From Atopobium sp. oral taxon 810 str. F0209 (lineage in GTDB: Bacteria > Actinomycetota > Coriobacteriia > Coriobacteriales > Atopobiaceae), in the NCBI RefSeq assembly GCF_000466405.1, contig NZ_KE952935.1, positions 56,847-120,846 of the forward strand: a stretch of 64,000 bases of DNA, written 5' to 3'. The position numbers were made by a program, and so were the translations under genes. Shown one piece after another: positions 24,286-34,282 of the stretch. Each line of letters starts with the position of its first letter. The stretch's first letter is position 1. The notes beneath the pieces are model-generated. The model searched no databases, had not been told where the DNA came from, and was given only the letters and a program-made list of their open reading frames with translations.

Positions 24286-24600
24286 CAGACGGTTCAAAAC
24301 CGTCGTCGCAAGCCTTTCACAAACGGCCGCATCGTCCCCGACTCCCACAAACGGTTCAAAAGCGTCGCTCTGCTTCCACAAAAGTGCTGCTCAATTTTTT
24401 ACTGAGGGTGCTTTATGAACCCGTTGTCTTCCATTTAATGCAGACGGTTCAAAACCGTACCAAACGACTCGAGAAACCCCAGATAAAAATTGGCGTAAGG
24501 GCACATTTTGAACCCGATGTGGGAAAAAGGGTGCTTATTGAACCGCCTGTAGGGATAAGCGTAGGCAAAAGCGCACCTTGAACCCGTTGCAAAAAACACA
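24286..24600. repeat. Array of TGAACC/GGTTCA units (family 2)
   Basis: No gene is seen in 24258-24716. GGTTCAAAA marks facing left lie at 24291, 24353 and 24446 (steps 62 and 93, multiples of 31). TGAACC marks facing right lie at 24416, 24509, 24539 and 24579 (steps 93, 30, 40). Flanks are partly shared (ACGGTTCAAAACCGT; AGGGTGCTTNTTGAACC). An imperfect inverted repeat of about 12 bp, with TCCTGAA and TTCAGGA, at about 24610-24660 may help end typA transcription. Confidence 0.65.
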
Positions 24601-24716
24601 GATAGCAAGATGCCTCCTGAACTGCCTACAAAGTTATAAGAGCAGATTCAGGAAGCATATCTCCTAGGTGGCTATAAAGAGGTAAGCCAAGCAAAACTTA
24701 CCGAGCACAACAAAGC

Positions 24717-26555
24717 TTACTTCTTGACCATGCCGTGACGAACAGCCCATTTACGACGGTCAGTATCGTTGAGAATGCGCTTGCGCATACGAATATGTTT
24801 GGGCGTAACCTCAACGAGTTCGTCATCCATGATGTACTCCAACGCTTCTTCCAAAGAGAAGGTCTTGGGAGGAGTGAGTTGCACGGAAATATCAGCTGTC
24901 GAGGAGCGTTGGTTGCCAAGGTTTTTAGTGCGAGCAATATTGACCACCATGTCACCCGGACGACTGCGCTCACCCACCAGCATGCCTTCATAGCATTCGG
25001 TACCTGGTTCAACGAAGAGACTGCCACGCTCCTGCAAGGTACCCAAAGCGTAAGCCACGGCCTTTTCGGTCGACATTGAAATCATGGCACCGTTGTCGCG
25101 GCTACCAATGTTGCCAACAAAGGATCCATACTCGAGGAAGGTGTGATAAAAGACCGCATCGCCATGAGTGACATTCATAATTCGGTTCTTAAGACCCATA
25201 ATGCCACGCGTAGGAATGGTGAACTCCAAATGCGTCTGGGTATTACCCGCTTCCATACTGGTCATCGTGCCGCCACTGTTGCCAAACACCTCAATGACCT
25301 TACCAGCAAACTCACCTGGGCATTCAACAACTGCCTGCTCAATAGGCTCTAGACGCTCACCGTCGACGCCTTTTTTGAACAAAACACGCGGACGACCCAC
25401 CTGAAACTCAAAGCCCTCGCGACGCATTGACTCCATGAGTACCGAAAGGTGAAGAATACCGCGCCCTGCAACCTCAACACCAGTTTTGTCAGGCAACTCT
25501 TCGATACGCATGGTGACATTATTTTCAGCTTCTGCCATCAAACGTTCTTTAAGCTGACGACCACCAACAATATCGCCATCGCGACCTACCAAAGGCGAGG
25601 TAGACGCTTCAAACACAATGGAAAGCGTAGGGGGATCAATTTCAATGGGATCAAGTTCAACAGGATTTTCGGGATCGGTGTACACATCACCAATATCAGT
25701 CGAATCAATACCCACTACAGCACCGATATCGCCTGCGACAACTTCATTGCATTCTTTGCGACCGAGATAGTCAAAGGTGAACAGCTGCTTGATTTGAGCC
25801 ATAGCTCGCGAGCCATCATTTTTGACGACAAGTATTTTGTCACCGTCGTGAATGGTTCCGGAATACACACGACCAATGCCAATACGACCAACATACTCAG
25901 AGTGATCAATGGTAACGCATTGCATTGCTAGTGAGCCAGCAGGATCAACATCAGGTGCGGGCAAAGAGTCAACAATCATGTCCAACAGCGGCAACATATC
26001 ATCATTACCATCATCAGGATCCAGACGAGCAAAGCCATTCACTGCCGAGCAGTACACCACGTGTTCCATCGCAAACTCAAGCTGATCGTCGCTTGCACCT
26101 AAATCCATCATCAAGTCGAGGCACGCATTCAAGGCATTCTCAGGATTTGCTCCATCGCGGTCAATCTTATTGATAACAACCATCACAGCAAGACCCGCAT
26201 CAATGGCATGACGCAGTACAAAACGTGTCTGCGGCATAGGACCTTCTGCGGCATCAACAAGCAAGAGAGCTCCGTCTGCCATCTTGAGTACACGCTCTAC
26301 TTCACCACCAAAGTCAGCATGTCCTGGAGTATCAATAACATTGATTTTGACGTCTTTGTAATCAATGGAAATATTCTTGGCCAAGATAGTGATACCGCGT
26401 TCGCGTTCCTGGTCATTGGAGTCAAGAACCCTCTCTTCTACCTGTTGGTTTTCACGAAATGCACCACTTGCTTTAAGCAGCTGGTCAACTAAGGTAGTCT
26501 TTCCGTGGTCAACGTGGGCGATAATTGCAATATTGCGGATGGATTCTTGAAGCAT
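24717..26555 (-). CDS. typA: Ribosome-associated GTPase TypA/BipA
   Basis: A 612-residue translational GTPase of the EF-G family acting on the 50S subunit during assembly or stress. G1 [15 protein letters not shown]3 [16 protein letters not shown] and G4 NKIDRDG are in place, followed by domain II, domains III/V and the BipA-specific C-terminal domain ending near [15 protein letters not shown]. The start [14 protein letters not shown] matches the family; an in-frame ATG 39 bp earlier is possible but adds unrelated residues. It follows the 26630-27091 gene by 74 bp and may be in one operon with it. Confidence 0.96.
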   Translation of the reverse strand: MLQESIRNIAIIAHVDHGKTTLVDQLLKASGAFRENQQVEERVLDSNDQERERGITILAKNISIDYKDVKINVIDTPGHADFGGEVERVLKMADGALLLVDAAEGPMPQTRFVLRHAIDAGLAVMVVINKIDRDGANPENALNACLDLMMDLGASDDQLEFAMEHVVYCSAVNGFARLDPDDGNDDMLPLLDMIVDSLPAPDVDPAGSLAMQCVTIDHSEYVGRIGIGRVYSGTIHDGDKILVVKNDGSRAMAQIKQLFTFDYLGRKECNEVVAGDIGAVVGIDSTDIGDVYTDPENPVELDPIEIDPPTLSIVFEASTSPLVGRDGDIVGGRQLKERLMAEAENNVTMRIEELPDKTGVEVAGRGILHLSVLMESMRREGFEFQVGRPRVLFKKGVDGERLEPIEQAVVECPGEFAGKVIEVFGNSGGTMTSMEAGNTQTHLEFTIPTRGIMGLKNRIMNVTHGDAVFYHTFLEYGSFVGNIGSRDNGAMISMSTEKAVAYALGTLQERGSLFVEPGTECYEGMLVGERSRPGDMVVNIARTKNLGNQRSSTADISVQLTPPKTFSLEEALEYIMDDELVEVTPKHIRMRKRILNDTDRRKWAVRHGMVKK

Positions 26556-26629
26556 AACTATCCCATCTATCAGGACGGCCGCAAAGCGGCACATTACATT
26601 GGAATGTCGGGCAGATGCCCAAATAAAAG

Positions 26630-27091
26630 CTACAGCAAGGGTTCAACTTCACCAGCAGGAGCAGGCTCGGTCCACTGAAAACCATTGCCTTTTCCCCGCC
26701 CCTTTACGTAACTATAGGCCGAATAGCTTTTATAACCTTTTTCACCAAATTCTAGAAGTAAAGCATCTTGATAGCTGTCGTCGTCAGCAGCAATTGCGCC
26801 CTCATAGACAATGGCATAACGAACAGGCATGCCAAGTCCAGCTTCTTTATCTCCTCCATGGTGATTAATTTCTTTGACGCGCGTATAAGCCTCGTCAATT
26901 AAAGCTTCCGGGCCATCATCGGCAAGTTCATAGCTCGCAATATTGCCTTGGTCGTCTTCTATAACAAGCAGGACACCCATTTCCTCGCCTAAGGCAAGAA
27001 GATCTAGCGCATCACCAAAAAGCTCAGACGAAAGATTGTCTGTCTCAGCTGAGATGCCGTCGCGGCGATTGTTATTGTTAAAACGAGTCAT
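26630..27091 (-). CDS. Conserved hypothetical protein
   Basis: A 153-residue soluble protein with no signal or membrane helix. It is acidic overall, with a pattern of strands and helices (VLLVIEDDQGNIASYELADDG, VRYAIVYEGAIAADDDSYQDALLLEF). The tail PAPAGEVEPLL is probably flexible. Two ATG codons 6 bp apart could start it; I chose the second because AAAAG then has better spacing. I do not recognise the family. It is read towards typA and is followed upstream by a repeat array. Confidence 0.6.
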   Translation of the reverse strand: MTRFNNNNRRDGISAETDNLSSELFGDALDLLALGEEMGVLLVIEDDQGNIASYELADDGPEALIDEAYTRVKEINHHGGDKEAGLGMPVRYAIVYEGAIAADDDSYQDALLLEFGEKGYKSYSAYSYVKGRGKGNGFQWTEPAPAGEVEPLL

Positions 27092-27300
27092 GCACATCTT
27101 TTCTTTGAACCTAAAGCTTCTTTGCGATGGTAGCGCACTTGAACAAAGTACGTGCAGCTATAAACAACATGCACTTCTTGACCACAAAAAAGCGCCAGAC
27201 GCATCTGATGGCTAAGTTTCTGACTTAGATTGATAAAAAGTGTTGCTTGGTTCTCCTAAATGCTTGATCTACTTCCGTGATCGCAGATCACATGTCAAAC

Positions 27301-27580
27301 GCCACACCTTGTTTCAAGCAGCGCGGCTTTGCTTGCCAAAAGCCACGTTCTGTTTCAGAAAAAATGTCAAAAGCCACAGATCTCTTCAATGTCCTTCACG
27401 TTTGCGCAGGTAGATTTTTTGCGCATGAAGAGATATGTGGCTTTTGGCAAAAAAAGTGAAGTAGAACGTGGCGTTTGGCATCTGGTGTGAAACAGAGTGT
27501 GGCTTTTGGTACCTGACATGAAATGGAATGTGGCGTTTGGCACTCGGTGTGAAATGAAACGTGGCTTCTGGCCTAGATGG
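27301..27580. repeat. Inverted two-arm array of 31/41-bp units (family 1, copy B)
   Basis: The left arm has GCCAC ends at 27305, 27346 and 27377 (steps 41, 31). The right arm has GTGGC starts at 27437, 27468, 27499, 27530 and 27561 (four steps of exactly 31). The central gap is again 60 bp and holds CGCAGGTAGATTTTTT. About 170 bp around the centre are nearly identical to copy A, while the outer units share only the consensus. The rest of 27092-27616 shows no gene. Confidence 0.85.
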
Positions 27581-27616
27581 TGGATTATCTATCACTCCGT
27601 ATCACTCACTTAAACA

Positions 27617-27648
27617 AGAAAAAAGGCCAGAGCCGAAACTCTGACCTG
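27617..27648 (-). terminator. Intrinsic terminator of the tRNA-Ile/tRNA-Ala unit
   Basis: AGGTCAGAG, a six-base loop and CTCTGGCCT are followed by TTTTTTC on the minus strand, 8 bp past tRNA-Ala. The stem resembles the tRNA-Lys terminator at 58929. Confidence 0.85.
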
Positions 27649-27655
27649 TTACTTG

Positions 27656-27731
27656 TGGTGGAGACAATGGGGTTCGAACCCACGACCTCAGGCTTGCAAA
27701 GCCCGCGCTCTCCCAGCTGAGCTATGTCCCC
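27656..27731 (-). tRNA. tRNA-Ala (anticodon UGC)
   Basis: 76-nt tRNA with acceptor GGGGACA/TGTCTCC (with a G-T pair), D arm AGCTCAGCTGGGAGAGC, anticodon loop TTTGCAA (UGC), T arm GTTCGAACC and an encoded CCA. Confidence 0.96.
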
Positions 27732-27735
27732 GGCT

Positions 27736-27780
27736 AATAATCGCCCCAACGGCGACTCGGCTATCATTGGGGCGATTATT
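27736..27780. repeat. 14-bp perfect hairpin between tRNA-Ile and tRNA-Ala
   Basis: AATAATCGCCCCAA (27736-27749) and TTGGGGCGATTATT (27767-27780) are perfect inverted repeats with a 17-base loop. They lie in the spacer of the tRNA pair, 4 bp from tRNA-Ala, with no T run downstream, so a processing signal or partial attenuator is more likely than a terminator. Confidence 0.75.
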
Positions 27781-27790
27781 GACGAAAGAG

Positions 27791-27867
27791 TGGTGGGCCC
27801 GACAAGGTTCGAACTTGTGACCTCCCGGTTATCAGCCGGACGCTCTGACCAACTGAGCTACGGGCCC
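27791..27867 (-). tRNA. tRNA-Ile (anticodon GAU)
   Basis: 77-nt tRNA with acceptor GGGCCCG/CGGGCCC, anticodon loop CTGATAA (GAU), T arm GTTCGAACC and an encoded CCA. The Ile-Ala pair is typical of rRNA spacers, but no rRNA gene is in this window. Confidence 0.96.
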
Positions 27868-28007
27868 AACGCAAGAATGTATCCTATTACAGCTACAGGC
27901 CCCTGTCAACAAGAAATTACATTTCACCTTAGATTAATTTTGAATATGAACTATTTTTGAACTTCTTCTCATGGGGTACCATAACCGGTCAATAGAAGGG
28001 AATTCGC

Positions 28008-28511
28008 GTGTTAATTCGTATGGACATAAAGGCAATTGTTGTCGGTGGCGGCCCCATCGCCTCGTTGGTAACTCTAGCACCACGCAAACCCTCTGAGGGT
28101 CTTGCTACTGAGCTGCCTATACGTATTGGTGTGGTTGAAGCTACTTCCATTTCTATGGGTGTTTCAGCTCATGAACAGCGTCCCAAGACCCACGACCTTA
28201 TGCTTTCTGTAATTGATCGCTTAGAAGCAGAGCTGGTAGGGGTCGCTATTGTTGCCGTTCAGGGAACTACCTTTTTTGCAAATCTCATGTTGCGTGACCA
28301 TAACGGCCAAACTTTTGACGTGGACAGTCGTCCTTCTGATGCAATTGCTTTGGCTGTACGTGCTGGAGTGCCTATCTATGCGGATGATTCGGTGCTTGCT
28401 ACAGCAACAATACCTGATTTTGACGCAGTAGAAAAAGAAGAAAAATCTCGTGAGCTCGAAGAATTCCACGACTTTGTTGAAAGTCTCTCTGCTGACGATT
28501 TCAATGAGTAA
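28008..28511 (+). CDS. Bifunctional nuclease-domain (BFN/DUF151) protein
   Basis: A 167-residue protein. LPIRIGVVEATSISMG, KTHDLMLSVIDRL and the long FDVDSRPSDAIALAVRAGVPIYADDSVL run are the BFN domain, reported in other species to have dual nuclease activity or to regulate stress responses; the bacterial role is poorly known. The C-terminal 30 residues are acidic and helical. GTG at 28008 has AAGGG seven bases upstream, making it the better start than the ATG 12 bp later. It stands alone, divergent from the tRNA pair and convergent with gyrA. Confidence 0.88.
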   Translation: MLIRMDIKAIVVGGGPIASLVTLAPRKPSEGLATELPIRIGVVEATSISMGVSAHEQRPKTHDLMLSVIDRLEAELVGVAIVAVQGTTFFANLMLRDHNGQTFDVDSRPSDAIALAVRAGVPIYADDSVLATATIPDFDAVEKEEKSRELEEFHDFVESLSADDFNE

Positions 28512-28535
28512 AAACTTCTTCACTCAGTAAAAAGA

Positions 28536-28607
28536 AACAGCTTGAAACACTTTTGCAAATTCGTTGCTGCACGTTTGTAAATTAGCTGTCCCAAGCTGTT
28601 ATTTTTT
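28536..28607 (+). terminator. Long-loop terminator of the BFN gene
   Basis: AACAGCTTG (28536-28544) and CAAGCTGTT (28592-28600) form a perfect 9-bp stem followed by ATTTTTTA. The 47-base loop is long, so confidence is moderate. Confidence 0.55.
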
Positions 28608-28611
28608 ACAA

Positions 28612-28652
28612 AGAACCCGCCTAACGTCGCTCGTGCCCGAAAGGCGGGTTCT
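28612..28652. terminator. 11-bp hairpin between convergent BFN and gyrA genes
   Basis: AGAACCCGCCT and AGGCGGGTTCT form a perfect stem. The flanking runs are weak on both strands, so it may act as a shared backup terminator. Confidence 0.55.
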
Positions 28653-28682
28653 ACCCTATATATTACAAACTATAAGAACAAT

Positions 28683-28709
28683 AAAAAAGGGTGCCAAATT
28701 GACACCCTT
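28683..28709 (-). terminator. Intrinsic terminator of gyrA
   Basis: AAGGGTG and CACCCTT form a 7-bp stem with a nine-base loop, followed by TTTTTTATT on the minus strand, 7 bp past the gyrA stop. Confidence 0.85.
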
Positions 28710-28715
28710 CAAAGC

Positions 28716-31511
28716 TTATTCTTCGTCGTCAAGAAGATCCTCGTTAAGCTGCTCTTCGCCGCCAATGTCGACTGGTTCTTCATCGTCAGCATCACGTGCA
28801 CCAGCTGCCGCTAAATCGAGTGTACCCTGTCCTGCTACCGCAGCACGAGCTGCCTTTTTCTTATGAGCAACCATACGGGCTACAGCAGAAATGCGATCAC
28901 CTTCACTCAGGTTCATAACCTTCACGCCAGTAGTTGCACGACCCAGACGCGAAACATCTGTCGCCTTGACGCGAATCATTACGCCGGCTTCCGTCACAAT
29001 CATCAGCTCGTGCTGAGGGCCTACTACACGGCAACCCACAAGGGCACCCTTCTTAGCGTTCATTGAGATGGTAAAGACACCTTGGCCACCACGGTTGTGG
29101 AGCGGGTACTCCTTGATCGGTGTACGTTTACCATAACCCTTCTCAGTGATAACAAAGAGGTCACCTTGGCCGTTGGAGATTTCCATGCCGAGTACTTTGG
29201 CTTCTCCACGCAGAGTAATACCCTTTACACCAGCGCTCGCACGACCAGTAGGACGAACTATATCCTCATCAAAAACAATGGTTTTACCAAGGTCAGAGGT
29301 AAGAATTACCAACTCACCCTTACGGACACGACGGACGCTCACCAGCTCGTCGCCATCCTTCAGGTTAATAGCAATCAGACCGTCACGTCGACTGTTGTCA
29401 TAAGCACTCATGGCAGTCTTTTTGACCATACCTGACTTTGTTGCAAACATCAGATACTCATCAGAGGGGAACTCTCGACAGACCATAACAGCCGACAGAC
29501 GTTCGCCCTCAGACAAAGATGTAATAACATTTGCCAAAGCAGAGCCACGTGCCTGACGCGAGCCAATAGGTAGTTCATGAACCTTAAAGCGGTACACCTT
29601 ACCCTTGTTGGTAAAGAACATCACATAATCATGGGTCGAGGCAACAAACATATCCTCAACGAAGTCGCTTTCTTTGAGCGACAAACCCTGAATACCCTTA
29701 CCACCACGCTTTTGACTACGATAGGTTGCTACAGGCAAACGTTTGATGTAGCTACCATGAGTAACGGTAACAACCATATCCTCTTCGGCAATAAGGTCCT
29801 CAACATCAAGATCCTGGGCGCCTACCTTAGAAATCTGAGTACGACGTTTATCAGAGAAACGATCAGAAATCTGACGTAGTTCGTCTTTGATAACGCCCAA
29901 AATCTTGTCATGATGGGCAAGCAGATCTTCAAAGTAAGCAATACGACTACGAAGCTCCTCAATCTGTGCAACAAGCTCCTCACGCGCAAGACCTGTCAGG
30001 CGGCGAAGACGCATTTGAAGAATTGCTTCTGCTTGAAGCTCATCAATACCAAAACGCTCGTGCATACGAGACTTGGCTTCTGCGTCGTCATGAGAGCTAC
30101 GGATGATATGAACAATCTCATCGATATTATCAACCGCAACAAGTAGACCCTCACGAATATGCAAATCTTTGCGAGCCTTTGCAAGGTCATACTCAGTTCT
30201 GCGTGTCACCACATCAACTTGATGGTCAATATAATGACCAATAATCTGACGCAGGGTCAGTGTACGAGGTACACCATCTACCAGCGCGATGTTGATGACA
30301 TTGAAGTTTGATTGCAGCTGGGTGCGCTTGTAAAGGTTATTGAGGACAACCTGAGGCACGGCACCATTTTTGAGATCAAGAACAATACGCATACCCTTGC
30401 GGTTGGACTCGTCGCGCATATCAGAAATACCCTCAATACGCTTTTCATTAACCTGCTGGGCAATACGCTCCTGAAGTGTGCCTTTGTTTACCTGATAAGG
30501 AATCTCAGTTACTACCAGGCGCTGTCGACCATTTTTGCGTTGCTCAACATGAACCTTGGCACGAACAGTAATTGTTCCTCGACCAGTTTCATATGCATCA
30601 TGAATACCATCAGTGCCCATGATGGTACCGCCTGTGGGGAAGTCAGGACCTGGCAACACCGTCATGAGCTCATCAGTGCTTACATTAGGGTTATCAATCA
30701 TCATGCAGACAGCATTGGTAACCTCTGCAAGATTATGAGGAGGAACATTGGTAGCCATACCAACAGCAATACCTTGACTACCGTTTACCAAAAGGTTAGG
30801 GAAACGAGCAGGCAAAACTGCAGGCTCTTGCAGTGACTCATCATAGTTAGGCTGAGAGTCAACAGTTTCCTTATCCATGTCGCGCAACATTTCCATCGCG
30901 GCATACGTAAGGCGACTCTCGGTATAACGCATTGCTGCGGGGGGATCGCCGTCAATAGAACCAAAGTTACCGTGACCATCTACCAATTGCAGACGCATAG
31001 AGAAGTCCTGAGCGAGACGCACCATTGCATCATAAATTGAGGAGTCTCCATGGGGATGATATTTACCCATAACCTCACCGACAGTCCAAGCGGACTTTTT
31101 ATGAGGACGGGAAGGCACAATATGTGCTTCGTTCATAGCGTAGAGGATACGGCGCTGAACGGGCTTTAAACCATCTCGAACATCAGGAAGAGCACGAGCA
31201 ACGATAACTGACATCGAATACTCAAGAAACGATGCTTTCATCTCGGTAGCCATATCAGCGGGTTTGAGTGTGCCACCATGAATATCTACTAAAGAGAGGC
31301 GTGTACCCGCCTCATCAGAGATGGTGTGATCAAGACCTGCTCCCCCACCAAGAGTTGGGGTCGCAGATGGATTGTCTTCGTCATAATCCTCTACGAGATC
31401 GACATCCTCATCGTTCTCTTCGGTTTCTTCAATATTTTCATCCTCATAAGAATCGTCGTTGGTCAAATCGACGAAGTCGTCCTCAGGAGGAGTGTTGTGA
31501 TCATCTGCCAT
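28716..31511 (-). CDS. gyrA: DNA gyrase subunit A with acidic N-terminal extension
   Basis: A 931-residue subunit that cuts and rejoins DNA in the gyrase A2B2 complex. The core begins near residue 91 ([31 protein letters not shown]), the catalytic tyrosine is Y196 (AAMRYTE), and the GyrA box [10 protein letters not shown] marks the wrapping domain. At the quinolone site the residues equivalent to E. coli S83 and D87 are Ser157 and Asp161, the sensitive state. The first 70 or so residues are an extra segment about half Asp and Glu, absent in typical GyrA. The start has GAAAGG upstream. It follows gyrB by 60 bp and is closed by a terminator. Confidence 0.97.
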   Translation of the reverse strand: MADDHNTPPEDDFVDLTNDDSYEDENIEETEENDEDVDLVEDYDEDNPSATPTLGGGAGLDHTISDEAGTRLSLVDIHGGTLKPADMATEMKASFLEYSMSVIVARALPDVRDGLKPVQRRILYAMNEAHIVPSRPHKKSAWTVGEVMGKYHPHGDSSIYDAMVRLAQDFSMRLQLVDGHGNFGSIDGDPPAAMRYTESRLTYAAMEMLRDMDKETVDSQPNYDESLQEPAVLPARFPNLLVNGSQGIAVGMATNVPPHNLAEVTNAVCMMIDNPNVSTDELMTVLPGPDFPTGGTIMGTDGIHDAYETGRGTITVRAKVHVEQRKNGRQRLVVTEIPYQVNKGTLQERIAQQVNEKRIEGISDMRDESNRKGMRIVLDLKNGAVPQVVLNNLYKRTQLQSNFNVINIALVDGVPRTLTLRQIIGHYIDHQVDVVTRRTEYDLAKARKDLHIREGLLVAVDNIDEIVHIIRSSHDDAEAKSRMHERFGIDELQAEAILQMRLRRLTGLAREELVAQIEELRSRIAYFEDLLAHHDKILGVIKDELRQISDRFSDKRRTQISKVGAQDLDVEDLIAEEDMVVTVTHGSYIKRLPVATYRSQKRGGKGIQGLSLKESDFVEDMFVASTHDYVMFFTNKGKVYRFKVHELPIGSRQARGSALANVITSLSEGERLSAVMVCREFPSDEYLMFATKSGMVKKTAMSAYDNSRRDGLIAINLKDGDELVSVRRVRKGELVILTSDLGKTIVFDEDIVRPTGRASAGVKGITLRGEAKVLGMEISNGQGDLFVITEKGYGKRTPIKEYPLHNRGGQGVFTISMNAKKGALVGCRVVGPQHELMIVTEAGVMIRVKATDVSRLGRATTGVKVMNLSEGDRISAVARMVAHKKKAARAAVAGQGTLDLAAAGARDADDEEPVDIGGEEQLNEDLLDDEE

Positions 31512-31571
31512 AAAACCTAGGCCTTTCTATCAGGCGTGCATGGGTGTGTGGTTCTATCAACTAGTCGTGCA

Positions 31572-33533
31572 TTAGATGTCGAGGAACCTTACATCCTTTG
31601 CATGCGTCTGGATAAAGTCCTTACGCTTTTCTACTTGGGTACCCATAAGCTCGGCAACTGCACGCTCGGCTGCCATACCATCTTCGATAGTTACCTTCAG
31701 CAAAATGCGATTTTTAGGATCCATAGTGGTTATCCAAAGCTGCTCAGGGTCCATCTCACCTAAGCCCTTGTAGCGCTGAACAGTATATCTACTGGCATCC
31801 TCAAACTTACTTGCTTCAAGTGCTAATTCTTCATCCGTATAAATATACTTGCCGTGCTTTTTACCCTTAGGTTTAAGCTGATAGAGCGGCGGCTGAGCAA
31901 CATAGATATAGCCCGCATCAATCATAGGTCGCATAAAGCGGTAGAAGAAAGTTAGCAGCAAAATACGAATATGTGCACCGTCAACATCAGCGTCCGTCAT
32001 GATGACAATCTTATGATAGCGCGCCTTCGAAATATCAAACTCAGGGGGTACGCCCGTACCAATTGCAGTAATCAAAGACTGAATTGTCTCGGAACTTAAG
32101 GCACGATGCTCTTGTACACGCTCTACATTCAAAATTTTTCCGCGCAAAGGAAGAACCGCTTGAATGGAACGGTCACGCGCAGATTTGGCGGAACCACCTG
32201 CAGAATCGCCCTCGACAATAAAAAGTTCTGTCATTTCAGCATCACGCACTGAACAGTCAGCAAGTTTACCTGGCAGGCTTGCGCTTTCAAGCAGACCTTT
32301 GCGGCGTGTTGCCTGGCGTGCCTTTTGAGCGGCCATTCGACCCTTAGCAGCTGAATTGGCTTTTTTAAAGATCTCTTTTGCTTGATTTGGATGTTCTTCA
32401 AGATACTCAGCCATGCCTTGAGAAACTACTCTGTTGGTCAAGGTGCGCATGTAAGAACTACCAAGCTTTGCCTTGGTTTGGCCTTCAAATTGCGGATCGG
32501 GAAGCTTTACCGAAATAATAGCGGTCAAGCCTTCCCGAAGGTCGTTACCTTGAAGGTTGGGATCCTTCTCTTTAAGTAGCTTATGAGAGCGTGCATAGTC
32601 ATTCACTACCTTTGTGAGAGCAGTTCTAAAGCCCTCAAGGTGCATACCACCCTCTTCAGTAAAAATGTCATTTGCAAAACTCATCACGTGCTCGGAATAG
32701 CCTTGATTCCACTGAATCGCAACTTCTACCTCGCCTTTTTGACTAAAAGGAGCATCTGGGTCAGATTTACCCTCGATATAAATAGGGGTTGCACATCTCT
32801 CAAGCACTTTTTGCTCGTTATTAAGGTACTTAACAAAGTCTACGATACCGCCGGCATAGCAAAACTCCTCAACACGCGGAGTTAATTCACGCTCATCTAC
32901 CAAAACGATCTTGAGATTTTTATTCAAGAATGCAGTTTCTTGGAGACGGTCATGCAGGGTATCAAAGTTATACGTTGTAGTCTCAAAAATCATGTCGTCA
33001 GGCCAAAACGTAATAGTAGTACCTGTGGCCTTAGACTTACCTATTTTTTCCATCTTTTTGGTGGTCTTACCACGAGCAAATTCCATCTCAAAAATGCCAC
33101 CATCGCGCTTAACCTGCGCAACAAGACGCTTAGAAAGTGCGTTAACAACAGAAATACCTACACCATGCAGACCACCGGAAACTTTGTAGGCATTGTTATC
33201 AAATTTGCCACCCGCATGCAGAATGGTCAAAACAACCTCGAGGGTTGGCATACGTTTTTTGGGATGATTGGCAACAGGAATACCACGACCATTATCTTCA
33301 ACCGAAATTGAATTATCGGGATGAATGGTAACTTTAATTTTGTTACAAAAACCAGCCATTGCCTCGTCTACAGAGTTATCGACAATCTCCCAAACGAGAT
33401 GGTGAAGACCAGCTGCACTTGTCGTACCAATATACATACCAGGACGCTTGCGAACAGCTTCAAGACCTTCAAGAATTTTGATGTCTGTTGCTTCGTAATT
33501 GTTGGTGGTATCGTTTTTCTTGTTCGTGGGCAC
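31572..33533 (-). CDS. gyrB: DNA gyrase subunit B
   Basis: A 653-residue ATPase subunit of gyrase. The GHKL domain is clear (IVDNSVDEAMAG, VEDNGRGIPV, VSGGLHGVGISVVNALS), followed by the transducer and the TOPRIM region with IVEGDSAGGSAK and MTDADVDGAHI, then the tail domain. Length is as in other actinobacterial GyrB. Translation starts at GTG with GGAAGGGG upstream. A 209-bp spacer separates it from the DUF721 gene and may carry its own promoter. Confidence 0.98.
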   Translation of the reverse strand: MPTNKKNDTTNNYEATDIKILEGLEAVRKRPGMYIGTTSAAGLHHLVWEIVDNSVDEAMAGFCNKIKVTIHPDNSISVEDNGRGIPVANHPKKRMPTLEVVLTILHAGGKFDNNAYKVSGGLHGVGISVVNALSKRLVAQVKRDGGIFEMEFARGKTTKKMEKIGKSKATGTTITFWPDDMIFETTTYNFDTLHDRLQETAFLNKNLKIVLVDERELTPRVEEFCYAGGIVDFVKYLNNEQKVLERCATPIYIEGKSDPDAPFSQKGEVEVAIQWNQGYSEHVMSFANDIFTEEGGMHLEGFRTALTKVVNDYARSHKLLKEKDPNLQGNDLREGLTAIISVKLPDPQFEGQTKAKLGSSYMRTLTNRVVSQGMAEYLEEHPNQAKEIFKKANSAAKGRMAAQKARQATRRKGLLESASLPGKLADCSVRDAEMTELFIVEGDSAGGSAKSARDRSIQAVLPLRGKILNVERVQEHRALSSETIQSLITAIGTGVPPEFDISKARYHKIVIMTDADVDGAHIRILLLTFFYRFMRPMIDAGYIYVAQPPLYQLKPKGKKHGKYIYTDEELALEASKFEDASRYTVQRYKGLGEMDPEQLWITTMDPKNRILLKVTIEDGMAAERAVAELMGTQVEKRKDFIQTHAKDVRFLDI

Positions 33534-33742
33534 AAATCCCCCTTCCAGGGTCGAAACATCCCTTTTATATTACTCCATTAATTTATGGTTTCTTCCAGGC
33601 TGGAAAGAAAATCCACTTATTTCTACCTTTAAATACTTCTTTTAGGCACTCAGATGCTCAATACTGCCATGTTTTTATTTTGTAAGGGTAAAAGGTCATA
33701 AATTGGCAGTAACTGCCCTAAATCTAGCCAGTAGCTATACCT

Positions 33743-34282
33743 TTATGCCCTATTTTTTATCAGGAAAGCAAGCATTGCTTGTTGCACTTGCTCTTTCAGA
33801 TCAAGAGGAACTTCAGATGTCACTTCATCTACGTATGCAAGCTCAGACGGACTAGGTTCCACAGCTGATCTAGCGTTATGCACACCCTTATTCTCTCGAG
33901 AAGAATCCATTTCCGCCGAACTTCTTCCTGCCACTCTTGAAAGACGAAAATCTATATGAGAGAGTTCAAGACCCCAATTAGCGAGACGTGCAAGATAGAG
34001 TTCAGCATTGGTCTTGAAATCCGCAAGCAGAACATTTGAGTCGACATAAACTACGAGTCGTGGTGCACAAGCATGAGCGCGGGGTGGGGCCAAAAATACT
34101 GCTTTTGTGTGTGCACGTTCACGGTCGCCATTTGCTTCATGCCAAGCCTGAGCTGCTCTCTTCAACTGACTTGCGCGAGAAAATGCACTCACACCCAATA
34201 CTTGCTCAAGCAGATGACTGACCTCAGTAGGCTGAAACCGTGGATCTTCAAGACGAGCATATTCTTCATAGTTGGGGTTCAA
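33743..34282 (-). CDS. DUF721 (DciA-like) protein
   Basis: About 179 residues. The central part (LVVYVDSNVLLADFKTNAELYLARLAN) fits the DUF721 domain; the flanks are low-complexity. In many bacteria DciA loads or stimulates DnaB, and a DUF721 gene between recF and gyrB is the normal actinobacterial order, so a replication role is likely. The start is not certain: no ATG is available near the N terminus, and I chose TTG at 34282 because GGAGG lies 9 bp upstream; TTG at 34306 is the alternative. Either overlaps the end of recF. Confidence 0.78.
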   Translation of the reverse strand: MNPNYEEYARLEDPRFQPTEVSHLLEQVLGVSAFSRASQLKRAAQAWHEANGDRERAHTKAVFLAPPRAHACAPRLVVYVDSNVLLADFKTNAELYLARLANWGLELSHIDFRLSRVAGRSSAEMDSSRENKGVHNARSAVEPSPSELAYVDEVTSEVPLDLKEQVQQAMLAFLIKNRA

